From: a bacterium
GTDB taxonomy: Bacteria > Myxococcota_A > UBA9160 > UBA4427
Direction of reading: 5' to 3'
DNA: 64,000 nucleotides
Assembly (NCBI GenBank): GCA_024742285.1
Contig: JANSYR010000006.1
Location: 248,001 to 312,000, forward strand
In this document: piece by piece, positions 58,028-64,000 of the stretch
Layout: every line of letters begins with the position of its first letter
Position numbering within the stretch: position 1 is the stretch's first letter
Notes under the pieces: model-generated
Told to the model about the DNA's origin: nothing
Databases searched by the model: none
Seen by the model: the letters and a program-made list of their open reading frames with translations, nothing else
Translations under genes and position numbers: made by a program

Positions 58028-59029
58028 TCAGCTACGCCCGATCGCTTCGCAAGCACGAGCGGCGATCACCTTCCGCTTTCGGAGAGCGTCGGGCAGGGCC
58101 CGCGCAGCATCGACGTAGGCCGGTAGCAGTCGTGGGTCCCGGAGCACCGTGAAACCGAAGCGGAGGATCTCCCATCCGAGGATCGACGGAGCATTCCGGA
58201 TGAAGTCGCGTCGCGGCTCGTTCTTCACGAGCTGCAGGTAGTGGTTCTTGAACGAGTGTCTTCGAATCGCGACGGGCACACGATTCCGCCCGGCTTTCTT
58301 CCAACCCCGCGCGTGGACGGCGACGGCCGCCGGCACGTACCGCACCCGGTACCCGAGCCGCCGCGCCCTCCACCCGAGATCCGTATCCTCGTGGTAGGCG
58401 AAGAACATCTCGTCGAAGAGCTCCCCGTCGATCGCGAGCCGCTCGATCGCCTCGGTGCGCACGAGGAGCGCTGCGCCGCTCGCGGCATCCACGTCCTCCG
58501 CGCAGTCGAAGCGACCGTCGTCGAGGGACTCGCTCCCGCGATCCCGGGGGCGACGATGTCGCGGGAACACGATGCCGGCGCTGTCGAGGGTGCGCCGGTC
58601 GGGTCGCAGGAGCTTGCCCGTCGCGATCGCGACGGTTGGCTGCGCGGCCACGGCGGCGAGCAGCGTCGCCGCGAAGTCCTCGTCGAGGGCGACGTCCGGG
58701 TTCAACAGGAGGACGAAGTCCGGAGGACTCGCAAGGGATCGGTCGCGCAGGATCCGAACGACCCGGTTCCCGCCGCCGGCGTACCCTTCGTTCGAGCCGC
58801 CATCGAAGTGGACCGCCGGGTGGTCCCTCGCGACCCGCGCGATCGCGTCGGCATCCTCGCCCGTGTCCCAGACGGCGACGTCGCGGGGCGGATGAGACTG
58901 CGCCGCGATCGCGTCGAGGCAAGCGCCGAGATCGTCGAAGCTGCCGTGGTTCACGATCCCGACGGACCACGTGGGGAGCGCCTCGGGCGCCGCCGAGCCT
59001 TCAGCGCTCACAGAGCCCTCAGCGGTCAC
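58028..59029 (-). CDS. Glycosyltransferase family 2 (rhamnosyltransferase-like)
   Basis: 333 residues, GT-A fold. WSVGIVNHGSFDDLGACLDAI and VAVWDTGEDADAIA start the nucleotide-binding domain, GGSNEGYAGGGNRV is the sugar-nucleotide loop, and FVLLLNPDVALDEDF carries the DXD-like NPDV motif, typical of rhamnosyltransferase-like GT2 members. MFFAYHEDTDLGWRARRLGY is the acceptor-side signature. The start is ambiguous: GTG at 59047, 59029 and 59011 are in frame within an 18-base tandem repeat. 59029 has GAGGG four bases upstream and lies after the stop of the upstream gene. Next to rfbC, it may use dTDP-rhamnose. Confidence 0.9.
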   Translation of the reverse strand: MTAEGSVSAEGSAAPEALPTWSVGIVNHGSFDDLGACLDAIAAQSHPPRDVAVWDTGEDADAIARVARDHPAVHFDGGSNEGYAGGGNRVVRILRDRSLASPPDFVLLLNPDVALDEDFAATLLAAVAAQPTVAIATGKLLRPDRRTLDSAGIVFPRHRRPRDRGSESLDDGRFDCAEDVDAASGAALLVRTEAIERLAIDGELFDEMFFAYHEDTDLGWRARRLGYRVRYVPAAVAVHARGWKKAGRNRVPVAIRRHSFKNHYLQLVKNEPRRDFIRNAPSILGWEILRFGFTVLRDPRLLPAYVDAARALPDALRKRKVIAARACEAIGRS

Positions 59030-59047
59030 AGAGCCCTCAGCTCTCAC
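58994..59047. repeat. 18-base tandem repeat across the start of the GT2 gene
   Basis: Three units reading GTGA(G/C)(A/C/G)GCTGA(G/A)GGCTC(T/G) on the minus strand. They encode VRAEGS, VTAEGS and VSAEGS. Each unit contains a GAGGG-like ribosome-binding sequence (one is GAAGG) and a possible GTG start for the next. The first unit overlaps the end of the upstream gene. Confidence 0.85.
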
Positions 59048-59321
59048 AAAAGTACCGCTCGTAGTACTCCTCGATCTTGCCTTCGAGCTTGCCCTTGAGC
59101 GGTCGCAACATGAGCGGCAGCGAAACGTCGATGGAGATCGCCTCCTGGTCGTACCCGACGCGCGCCTTGGCGCCCCGGGCCTCGCAGACCGCATCGTCCC
59201 CTTCCCATCGCCAGGTTCCGCCGAGTCGTTCCGCGACCTTCTCGGCGAGCCCCTCGATCCGCGACCGCACGTCGGTGGGATCCTCGAAACCATGAACACG
59301 TCGCATCGAGATCTCGGCCAT
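59037..59321 (-). CDS. Polyhydroxyalkanoic acid system family protein-like small protein
   Basis: 94 residues. ISMRRVHGFEDPTDVRSRIEGLAEKVAERLGG, TWRWEGDDAVCEARG and ISIDVSLPLMLRPLKGKLEGKIEEYYERYF follow the plan of PF09650-type proteins found beside PHA granule genes: a short alpha/beta domain with a hydrophobic surface. No phaC or phasin gene is in the window, so granule association is not shown here. ATG at 59321 with GGGAGAGCCAG upstream. Its stop lies between two of the alternative starts of the GT2 gene. Confidence 0.8.
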   Translation of the reverse strand: MAEISMRRVHGFEDPTDVRSRIEGLAEKVAERLGGTWRWEGDDAVCEARGAKARVGYDQEAISIDVSLPLMLRPLKGKLEGKIEEYYERYFCES

Positions 59322-59347
59322 CTGGCTCTCCCGTTCGGCCGGGCGAC

Positions 59348-60484
59348 TCAGGTCGCCGGGTCGAGGAACTCCTTGAAGCCGTACCGCTTCGACGGCCCCA
59401 TGTGGATCTGCTCCATCACGCCGACGCCCTGCTGATCGCCGCAGGTCGCCCGCATGACGGACTGGATGTGCTGGTTCGACACTTCCATGTTGTCGCACTC
59501 TTCGATCGTCCACGAGCTGCCGCCCACGGCGAGCTCGCCCTTCCAACGGCCGTGGCCCCACTCGGGATGGGTGTACCCGATCCCCTTCATCCGGTACACG
59601 AGGAGGCTCTCGAGCTCGATCTCCGTCGTCTTGCCGTCGAGGTGCTTGAGGGAGACCTGCGCGCGGCGGGCCCGACGGGTTCCGGGGAAGAACTCGTGGA
59701 TCCGGTGGTCGACGCCGGCCAGCGGCTCCATTGCGGGGTCCTCGACGCCGGGGATCTGATCCGGCGAGGCATAGGTCGGCATGATCATCCCATCCCAGTG
59801 CCAGGTTACGCCGTGCTCGTTCTCGAACATGCCGGCGTGGGTGCAGCGGTCGTCCCAGTGGATCGGGAACCAGAGGAAGTTGATCGCCGGCGCTTCCGTC
59901 GGCGGCGCCCCGGGCGGAGCGGGATCACCGACGGGTCGGATCCCCCAGGAGCGGTCCTTCGTGCCGAAGACGCGCTTCGGGTCGATCGTGACGGTCTTGC
60001 CCTTGTAGCGGATCTCGCCCTGCCAGTTGCCGAACTGGTTGAAGCGGGTCGCCTCCATGTGGCGAGCGCCGCCGCCGGGCGTGCGCTTCGAGCGCTGGAA
60101 TTCCTCGGCGAAGCTGGCGGTCCGGGGGATCCAGAGCAGGTCCGCGCTGACGCCGCTCTCGTTGTCGTCGAGGGTCACACGGAGACTCATCATCGGCTCG
60201 ATGATGTCGATCTTGAAGGGACCGACCTCGATCTCGCTCCGCTCCTTGCCCGCGCGCCGCGAGCCGTGGAACGAGTTCTGCTCGCCGTCGTGGACGATCG
60301 AGAGACCGCAATCGACGATCCCGAGGTTCGGATAGACCGCGGCGCCGATTCCGAAATAGAACTCGCCGTCGTCCTGATAGCCGTTGAACCAGTAGCGGTC
60401 GTAGGCGTGCCGGTCGGTCGTCGCGACGATCGCGAGAGGCTCGGGGGTCTGGTGGATCGGGTAGTCGTCGAATTTCGTCAGCAT
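59348..60484 (-). CDS. RDRSWG-motif protein, AttH/CrtC-like beta-barrel suspected (paralogue of 25751-26860)
   Basis: 378 residues, soluble. Shares with the protein at 25751 the N-terminal plan FDDYPIHQTPEPL, YDRYWFNGYQDDGEFYFGIG, YPNLGIVD and the central TKDRSWGIRPVGDPAPPG, as well as a C-terminal region with EWGHGRWKGEL comparable to its GWGHGVYQG. Middle segment FLWFPIHWDDRCTHAGMF replaces the Trp-rich part of the paralogue. The AttH/CrtC fold is suspected by pattern. ATG at 60484 behind CCAGGAGAG. Between a PHA-like small protein and a luciferase-like oxidoreductase on the same strand, with gaps of 26 and 32 bases. Confidence 0.85.
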   Translation of the reverse strand: MLTKFDDYPIHQTPEPLAIVATTDRHAYDRYWFNGYQDDGEFYFGIGAAVYPNLGIVDCGLSIVHDGEQNSFHGSRRAGKERSEIEVGPFKIDIIEPMMSLRVTLDDNESGVSADLLWIPRTASFAEEFQRSKRTPGGGARHMEATRFNQFGNWQGEIRYKGKTVTIDPKRVFGTKDRSWGIRPVGDPAPPGAPPTEAPAINFLWFPIHWDDRCTHAGMFENEHGVTWHWDGMIMPTYASPDQIPGVEDPAMEPLAGVDHRIHEFFPGTRRARRAQVSLKHLDGKTTEIELESLLVYRMKGIGYTHPEWGHGRWKGELAVGGSSWTIEECDNMEVSNQHIQSVMRATCGDQQGVGVMEQIHMGPSKRYGFKEFLDPAT

Positions 60485-60516
60485 GGTGGTCTCTCCTGGG
60501 TACGAAGCGACGCGGT

Positions 60517-61503
60517 CTAGCCCTTCACGGACTCGACGGCGCGGAAGAAGGTCTCGGCCTGGCCGATCAGGTCGTCGCCGGCCGGCGTATACAGGATCTC
60601 GGTCGTGCCCGCGGCGGCGCTCTCTTCCGCGCGCTTGCGAACGGCTTCCGCCTCGCCGACCCAGCCCCACCACGGCACGGCGTCGCCGTAGGCGGCGACG
60701 GCCTTCCGGTCGGCCTCGTTCAGGTGGGTGCAGTGGCCGCTGTGGACGGCGAGGTGGCGCTCGGCCTCGGCGCGCTCGCTCTCGATCTGTGCGAGCCAGT
60801 CCGCACCCCCGGGCATGTCCGGCAGGCCCGTCGGATTCGTCTCCCATCCCATGTGGTAGGCGCCGACGAGCCACGGCCCTGCCTCGTCGATCACGCGCGG
60901 TGCCGACGGCGACTCGCCGGGGGCGAGAACGGTTCCATTCACCATGTGCACCGACCAGTCGGTCTCGAAGGGCGGCGGCGACATGCCCATCCAGCCGTCC
61001 GCGATCTCCTGCGTGATCGCCTGGCCCTTCGGGCCGAAGGCGGAGATCAGGATCGGCACGTCGATCGGCCGGGCCTTGGCGAGCTCGGGGCGGTGGATCA
61101 TCTGGCAGGGGCGGCCGTCGATCTCGACGACCTCACCGGCGAGGAGCCCCTTCACCTGCTCGATCCACGTGCGCGTGGTCTTCCAGGAGAGCGCGCCCTG
61201 CCCGAGGACGAGGCGTGCCGTGTAGCCGGTCCCGACGGCACAGGCGAGGCGCCCCGGCGCGAGCCGGTCGACCGTCGCGATCGCCGAGGCGGTCGTCATC
61301 GGGTGCCTCAAGTTGGGAACCAGCACCGCGGTCCCGAGGCCGATCCGCTCGGTGGCCTCCCCGATCCGCGCGAGGTGGATCCAGATGTCCTCGTAGATGG
61401 CGGCGGAGTCGTAGAGCCAGATCCGGTCGTAGCCGAGCGCCTCGGCGCGCTTCGCCAGCTCGACGGTCTGAGGGCCGGGGGGACATCCGATCGAGATCTT
61501 CAA
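60517..61503 (-). CDS. Luciferase-like (LLM class) oxidoreductase, probably F420-dependent
   Basis: 328 residues, TIM-barrel of the luciferase superfamily, third in the window. KISIGCPPGPQTVELAKRAEALGYDRIWLYDS, IGLGTAVLVPNLRHPMTTASAIATVD and GRLACAVGTGYTARLVLG are the usual beta1-4 segments; IPVLISAFGPKG-like DVPILISAFGPKGQ and IADGWMG follow. The start is TTG at 61503 with AGGAG about ten bases upstream; the longer frame begins in the promoter zone of the divergent gene. Transcribed first in the minus-strand run with the RDRSWG protein and the PHA-like protein. Substrate unknown. Confidence 0.9.
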   Translation of the reverse strand: MKISIGCPPGPQTVELAKRAEALGYDRIWLYDSAAIYEDIWIHLARIGEATERIGLGTAVLVPNLRHPMTTASAIATVDRLAPGRLACAVGTGYTARLVLGQGALSWKTTRTWIEQVKGLLAGEVVEIDGRPCQMIHRPELAKARPIDVPILISAFGPKGQAITQEIADGWMGMSPPPFETDWSVHMVNGTVLAPGESPSAPRVIDEAGPWLVGAYHMGWETNPTGLPDMPGGADWLAQIESERAEAERHLAVHSGHCTHLNEADRKAVAAYGDAVPWWGWVGEAEAVRKRAEESAAAGTTEILYTPAGDDLIGQAETFFRAVESVKG

Positions 61504-61640
61504 GGCAGCCGTTCTCCTGTGGGTCGTGGACGGGCGACGGGTGATGGGCATAGCCTACCGCGCGCGGGGCGGGCGTGAGGCTGGATTTTCGATGGCGCGG
61601 GCGCCCCTCCCCGAGCGCCCGACTGGGATAGACTCGGGGG

Positions 61641-62663
61641 ATGCCGCGCGCCGCCGCCTGGGAGAAGTGTACGAACCAAGAGCTCCTCGAGTGGCGGATC
61701 TGCGACCTCGGCCTCGAGCTCGAGGGCAGCGGACTCGAGGCGCCGATCGAACGGCTCTATCGGGAGCTCGAGGCGCGCAACCTCCGACTGAAGCCCCACT
61801 GCTGGCTCTCGGAGGAGTGGTTCTCCCCGGACGGCGTCCCCGGGATCGCCATTCCTTTCTATCTGGCCCACCCGCGCCTCAAGCGTCTCGAGCGCTCCCA
61901 GATCCTCGAGGTCGAAGGAGGCACCCACGCCGAGTGCCTGCGACTCCTTCGCCACGAAGCGGGCCACGCCATCCAGCACGCCTTTCGACTCCACCGGCGA
62001 AAGCGCTGGCGCGAGTTCTTCGGCTCGACCACGCAGCCCTACCCCGACTACTACCGCCCCAACCCGGGCAGCCGACGCTACGTCGTCCACCTGCCGAACT
62101 GGTACGCCCAGAGTCACCCGGACGAGGACTTCGCCGAGACCTTCGCGGTCTGGCTGACGCCGGGATCCCGCTGGCGCCGCAAGTACCAGGGCTGGCCGGC
62201 GCTCCGAAAGCTCCGCTACGTCGACCAGCTGATGCACGAGCTCGCCGGCGAGAAGCCGCCGGTCCGCTCGACGGCGAAGCCCGATCCGGTCCACCGGATC
62301 AAGACGACGCTCGGAGACCACTACCGCGCCAAGCGACAGCGCTACAGCGCCCTCGCCAGTCGCGCCTACGATCAGGACCTGTTCCGGCTGTTCACGCCGA
62401 TCGAGGAGAGCAGCGCGCGGTCGCCCTCGGCCGCGGCCTTCCTCCGCAGCCACCGGACCGAGATCCGCCGGATGGTCGCTCGCTCGACGGGCAAGCACGA
62501 GCTCTCCCTCGACGTCGTCCTCGGCGAGATGATCGCGCGATCGCGGGAGCTCAAGCTCCGGGCCGTCGGTCCGAAGCGCCAGCTGATCGTCGACTTCTCG
62601 ATCCTGCTCGCCGCACGCAGCGTCGAGTTCCTCTACCGCGGAAGGGACTGGCACGCGCTATGA
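61641..62663 (+). CDS. Putative zinc metallopeptidase with HExxH motif
   Basis: 340 residues, cytoplasmic (no signal peptide). The core LLRHEAGHAIQHAFRL holds HEAGH, and about 60 residues later HPDEDFAETFAVWL supplies a Glu that would be the third zinc ligand, a gluzincin-like arrangement. The segment RRYVVHLPNWYAQS lies between them. N-terminal ELLEWRICDLGLELEGS and a C-terminal helical part complete the protein. ATG at 61641 lies directly after a GGGGG stretch. The stop overlaps the ATG of the ATP-grasp gene (ATGA), so the two are translationally coupled and almost certainly work together. Substrate unknown. Confidence 0.85.
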   Translation: MPRAAAWEKCTNQELLEWRICDLGLELEGSGLEAPIERLYRELEARNLRLKPHCWLSEEWFSPDGVPGIAIPFYLAHPRLKRLERSQILEVEGGTHAECLRLLRHEAGHAIQHAFRLHRRKRWREFFGSTTQPYPDYYRPNPGSRRYVVHLPNWYAQSHPDEDFAETFAVWLTPGSRWRRKYQGWPALRKLRYVDQLMHELAGEKPPVRSTAKPDPVHRIKTTLGDHYRAKRQRYSALASRAYDQDLFRLFTPIEESSARSPSAAAFLRSHRTEIRRMVARSTGKHELSLDVVLGEMIARSRELKLRAVGPKRQLIVDFSILLAARSVEFLYRGRDWHAL

Positions 62664-63763
62664 CGGACGACAAGAAACGCGCCGCAAAGAACGCCGGCTC
62701 CAAACCGGGCTCGAAGGCCGCGTACAAGGGCCCCGAACGGCGACGCAAGACGCGGCGCAAGAAGCTCCGCGTCCTCGCGCTCATGCACGAGGACCTGGTC
62801 CCGCCCGAGGACGTCTCCACGCTGAGCGAGTCCGAGTTCCACCGCATCAAGACCGAGAGCGACATCCTCGACGCGCTCGCGAAGCTCGGCCACGAGGCCC
62901 GTCCCCTCGGCGTTCGCGACGCCGTTCTCCCGATTCGTCACGCAGTCGAAGACTGGGAGCCGGACATCGTCTTCAACCTCCTCGACGAGTTCCAGGGGGA
63001 AGCGATCTACGATCAGCACGTCGTCGCCTTCCTCGAGCTCCTGCGGGTGCCCTACACCGGCAACAATCCCCGGGGTCTCGTCCTCGCCCGGGACAAGGCG
63101 CTCTCGAAGAAGGTCGCCATGTACCACCGGATCACGGTGCCCCGCTTCTTCACCGTGCGCCGGAACCGGAGCGTGCGTCGACCGAAGCGGATGGAGTTCC
63201 CGCTGATCGTGAAATCCCTGGTCGAGGAGGCTTCGATGGGGATCTCGAAGGCCTCGATCGTGCGCGACCAGGAAGCCCTCGAGACCCGCGTCGCCTTCAT
63301 GCACGACCGCATCGGCACCGATGCGATCGTCGAGCAGTTCATCCCGGGTCGCGAGATCTACGTCGGCGTCCTCGGGAACGAGCGGCTGATCGCCCTCCCC
63401 CCGCGCGAGCTGATCGTCGACGAGCTCGAGCCCGGCGAGGACCTGATCGCGACCGAGAGTCTGAAGCACAACATCCATTACCAGAAGAAGCACGGCGTAC
63501 GGATCCAGGGGGCGAAGAAGCTCCCGGACGGCGTCGCGTCGAGCCTCGAACGCGTCAGCAAGCGCATCTATCGCATGCTTTCTCTCGAGGGCTACGCGCG
63601 GATCGACTACCGCCTCTCGGAGGACGGCAAGCTCTACTTCCTCGAGGCGAATCCCAACCCGGAGCTCGCCAACTACGAGGAGCTGGCCCACGCAGCCGCG
63701 AAGGCCGGCATCTCCTACGAGAATCTGATCCAACGGATCCTGAGCCTCGGGTTGCGGCGCTAG
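62660..63763 (+). CDS. ATP-grasp ligase, D-alanine-D-alanine-ligase-like
   Basis: 367 residues. A basic, disordered N-terminus (KGPERRRKTRRKKLR) precedes the pre-ATP-grasp domain (LRVLALMHEDLVPPEDV, PDIVFNLLDEFQGE, PYTGNNPRGLVLARDK) and the ATP-grasp core (FPLIVKSLVEEASMGISKASIV, AIVEQFIPGREIYVGVLG, GYARIDYRLSEDGKLYFLEANPNPELA). The last segment carries the metal-binding Asp, Glu and Asn. Forms a peptide-like or amide bond using ATP. No cell-wall genes surround it, and the coupling with a metallopeptidase suggests a peptide-making or peptide-tagging pair instead of the main Ddl. Exact substrates unknown. Confidence 0.92.
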   Translation: MTDDKKRAAKNAGSKPGSKAAYKGPERRRKTRRKKLRVLALMHEDLVPPEDVSTLSESEFHRIKTESDILDALAKLGHEARPLGVRDAVLPIRHAVEDWEPDIVFNLLDEFQGEAIYDQHVVAFLELLRVPYTGNNPRGLVLARDKALSKKVAMYHRITVPRFFTVRRNRSVRRPKRMEFPLIVKSLVEEASMGISKASIVRDQEALETRVAFMHDRIGTDAIVEQFIPGREIYVGVLGNERLIALPPRELIVDELEPGEDLIATESLKHNIHYQKKHGVRIQGAKKLPDGVASSLERVSKRIYRMLSLEGYARIDYRLSEDGKLYFLEANPNPELANYEELAHAAAKAGISYENLIQRILSLGLRR

Positions 63764-63842
63764 GCGCCCGAGCGGGCACGACGCCGGCGGCGCGCGAGAT
63801 CGTCCCGACACGAGGCGGGAACTCGGAGAATCCAGCGATTCC

Positions 63843-64000
63843 ATGATGCAGGCCGCCGCCCTTCTCGCGGGCTTGTCGATCGTCACGTTCCTCGGCAGCC
63901 TGATCGCCGTCCCCTGGCTACTCGCGCGATTGCCCGCCGACTACTTCGTCGCGGAGAAGCGCGAGCCGGCCCTCTTGCGCGACGCGCACCCGGTCCTGCG
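63843..64000 (+). CDS. N-terminal part of a membrane protein, cut by window end
   Basis: 53 residues visible. MMQAAALLAGLSIVTFLGSLIAVPWLLARL is one hydrophobic helix with Pro-Trp at its end, followed by PADYFVAEKREPALL, a soluble stretch. This PADYF-type lead-in occurs in small inner-membrane proteins of unknown role. It starts 79 bases after the ATP-grasp stop on the same strand and could be the third gene of that unit. Nothing more can be said from the visible part. Confidence 0.7.
   Translation, partial: MMQAAALLAGLSIVTFLGSLIAVPWLLARLPADYFVAEKREPALLRDAHPVL

Noticed and set aside
62660-63763. Primary D-alanine-D-alanine ligase (ddl)
   Set aside because: ATP-grasp motifs are similar, but the basic N-terminal extension, lack of mur/fts neighbours and coupling to a metallopeptidase-like gene argue against it.
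1-64000. tRNA genes, CRISPR arrays, insertion sequences, prophage or attachment sites
   Set aside because: No T-loop-type GGTTCGA context with a cloverleaf, no regularly spaced repeats, no transposase or integrase motifs were found. Repeats present are short and inside genes.

Overview
The window is very GC-rich, densely coded, and read in both directions with many 4-base ATGA stop/start overlaps. Lipopolysaccharide-type sugar genes (gmhA, gmhB, rfbC, wzm/wzt-type ABC export), an exosortase/PEP-CTERM pair and RND-type pumps point to a Gram-negative bacterium. The other half of the content is more typical of mycobacteria: F420-type luciferase-like oxidoreductases, cytochrome P450, PF04909 amidohydrolases and MMPL/HAE3 pumps. 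The mix suggests an uncultured, metabolically versatile lineage of the former Deltaproteobacteria (Myxococcota/Binatota-like). That placement is an inference; no rRNA or marker gene is present. No tRNA, rRNA, insertion sequence, prophage or CRISPR array was seen.

Region 1 (1-35.5 kb) is a catabolic and transport region. It holds a P450 cut by the window edge, an HSL-type esterase, a DapB-like dehydrogenase, three HAE3/MMPL pumps each next to a different soluble enzyme (two luciferase-like oxidoreductases, one amidohydrolase), an MFS carrier, an epoxide-hydrolase-like protein, an N-acyl-D-amino-acid deacylase homologue, amidase, class II aldolase, enoyl-CoA hydratase, acyl-CoA dehydrogenase, an aminoglycoside-phosphotransferase-like protein, an acetoacetate-decarboxylase-like protein, two tandem amidohydrolases, an SDR and a TetR regulator with a clear operator. 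Together these look like import, CoA-dependent breakdown and export of hydrophobic (steroid-, terpenoid- or xenobiotic-like) compounds. Inside it (19.6-21.7 kb) sits a compact ECF sigma-factor operon with two related small proteins and a short MscS-type channel.

Region 2 (35.5-49.6 kb) is a minus-strand surface-glycan operon. In transcription order it holds a methyltransferase, an ABC permease (Wzm-like), an ABC ATPase with a C-terminal sugar-binding-type domain (Wzt-like), a methyltransferase fused to a very long coiled coil, a methyltransferase-glycosyltransferase fusion, a sulfotransferase and three further glycosyltransferases. Gene order and domain content resemble the E. coli O8/O9a wzm-wzt-wbdD arrangement, in which a methyltransferase/coiled-coil protein caps the chain and measures its length.

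Region 3 (49.7-59.3 kb) is envelope-related: a lipoprotein sugar dehydrogenase fused to cytochrome c, a secreted FG-GAP-type repeat protein, an exosortase fused to an EpsI-like domain, a PEP-CTERM protein that is a candidate substrate, gmhB, gmhA, rfbC and a GT2 glycosyltransferase.

Region 4 (59.0-64 kb) returns to region 1 themes (a second member of an RDRSWG-motif family, another luciferase-like oxidoreductase, a PHA-system-like protein) and ends with a two-gene unit of an HExxH metallopeptidase-like protein and an ATP-grasp ligase, then a membrane protein cut by the window end.
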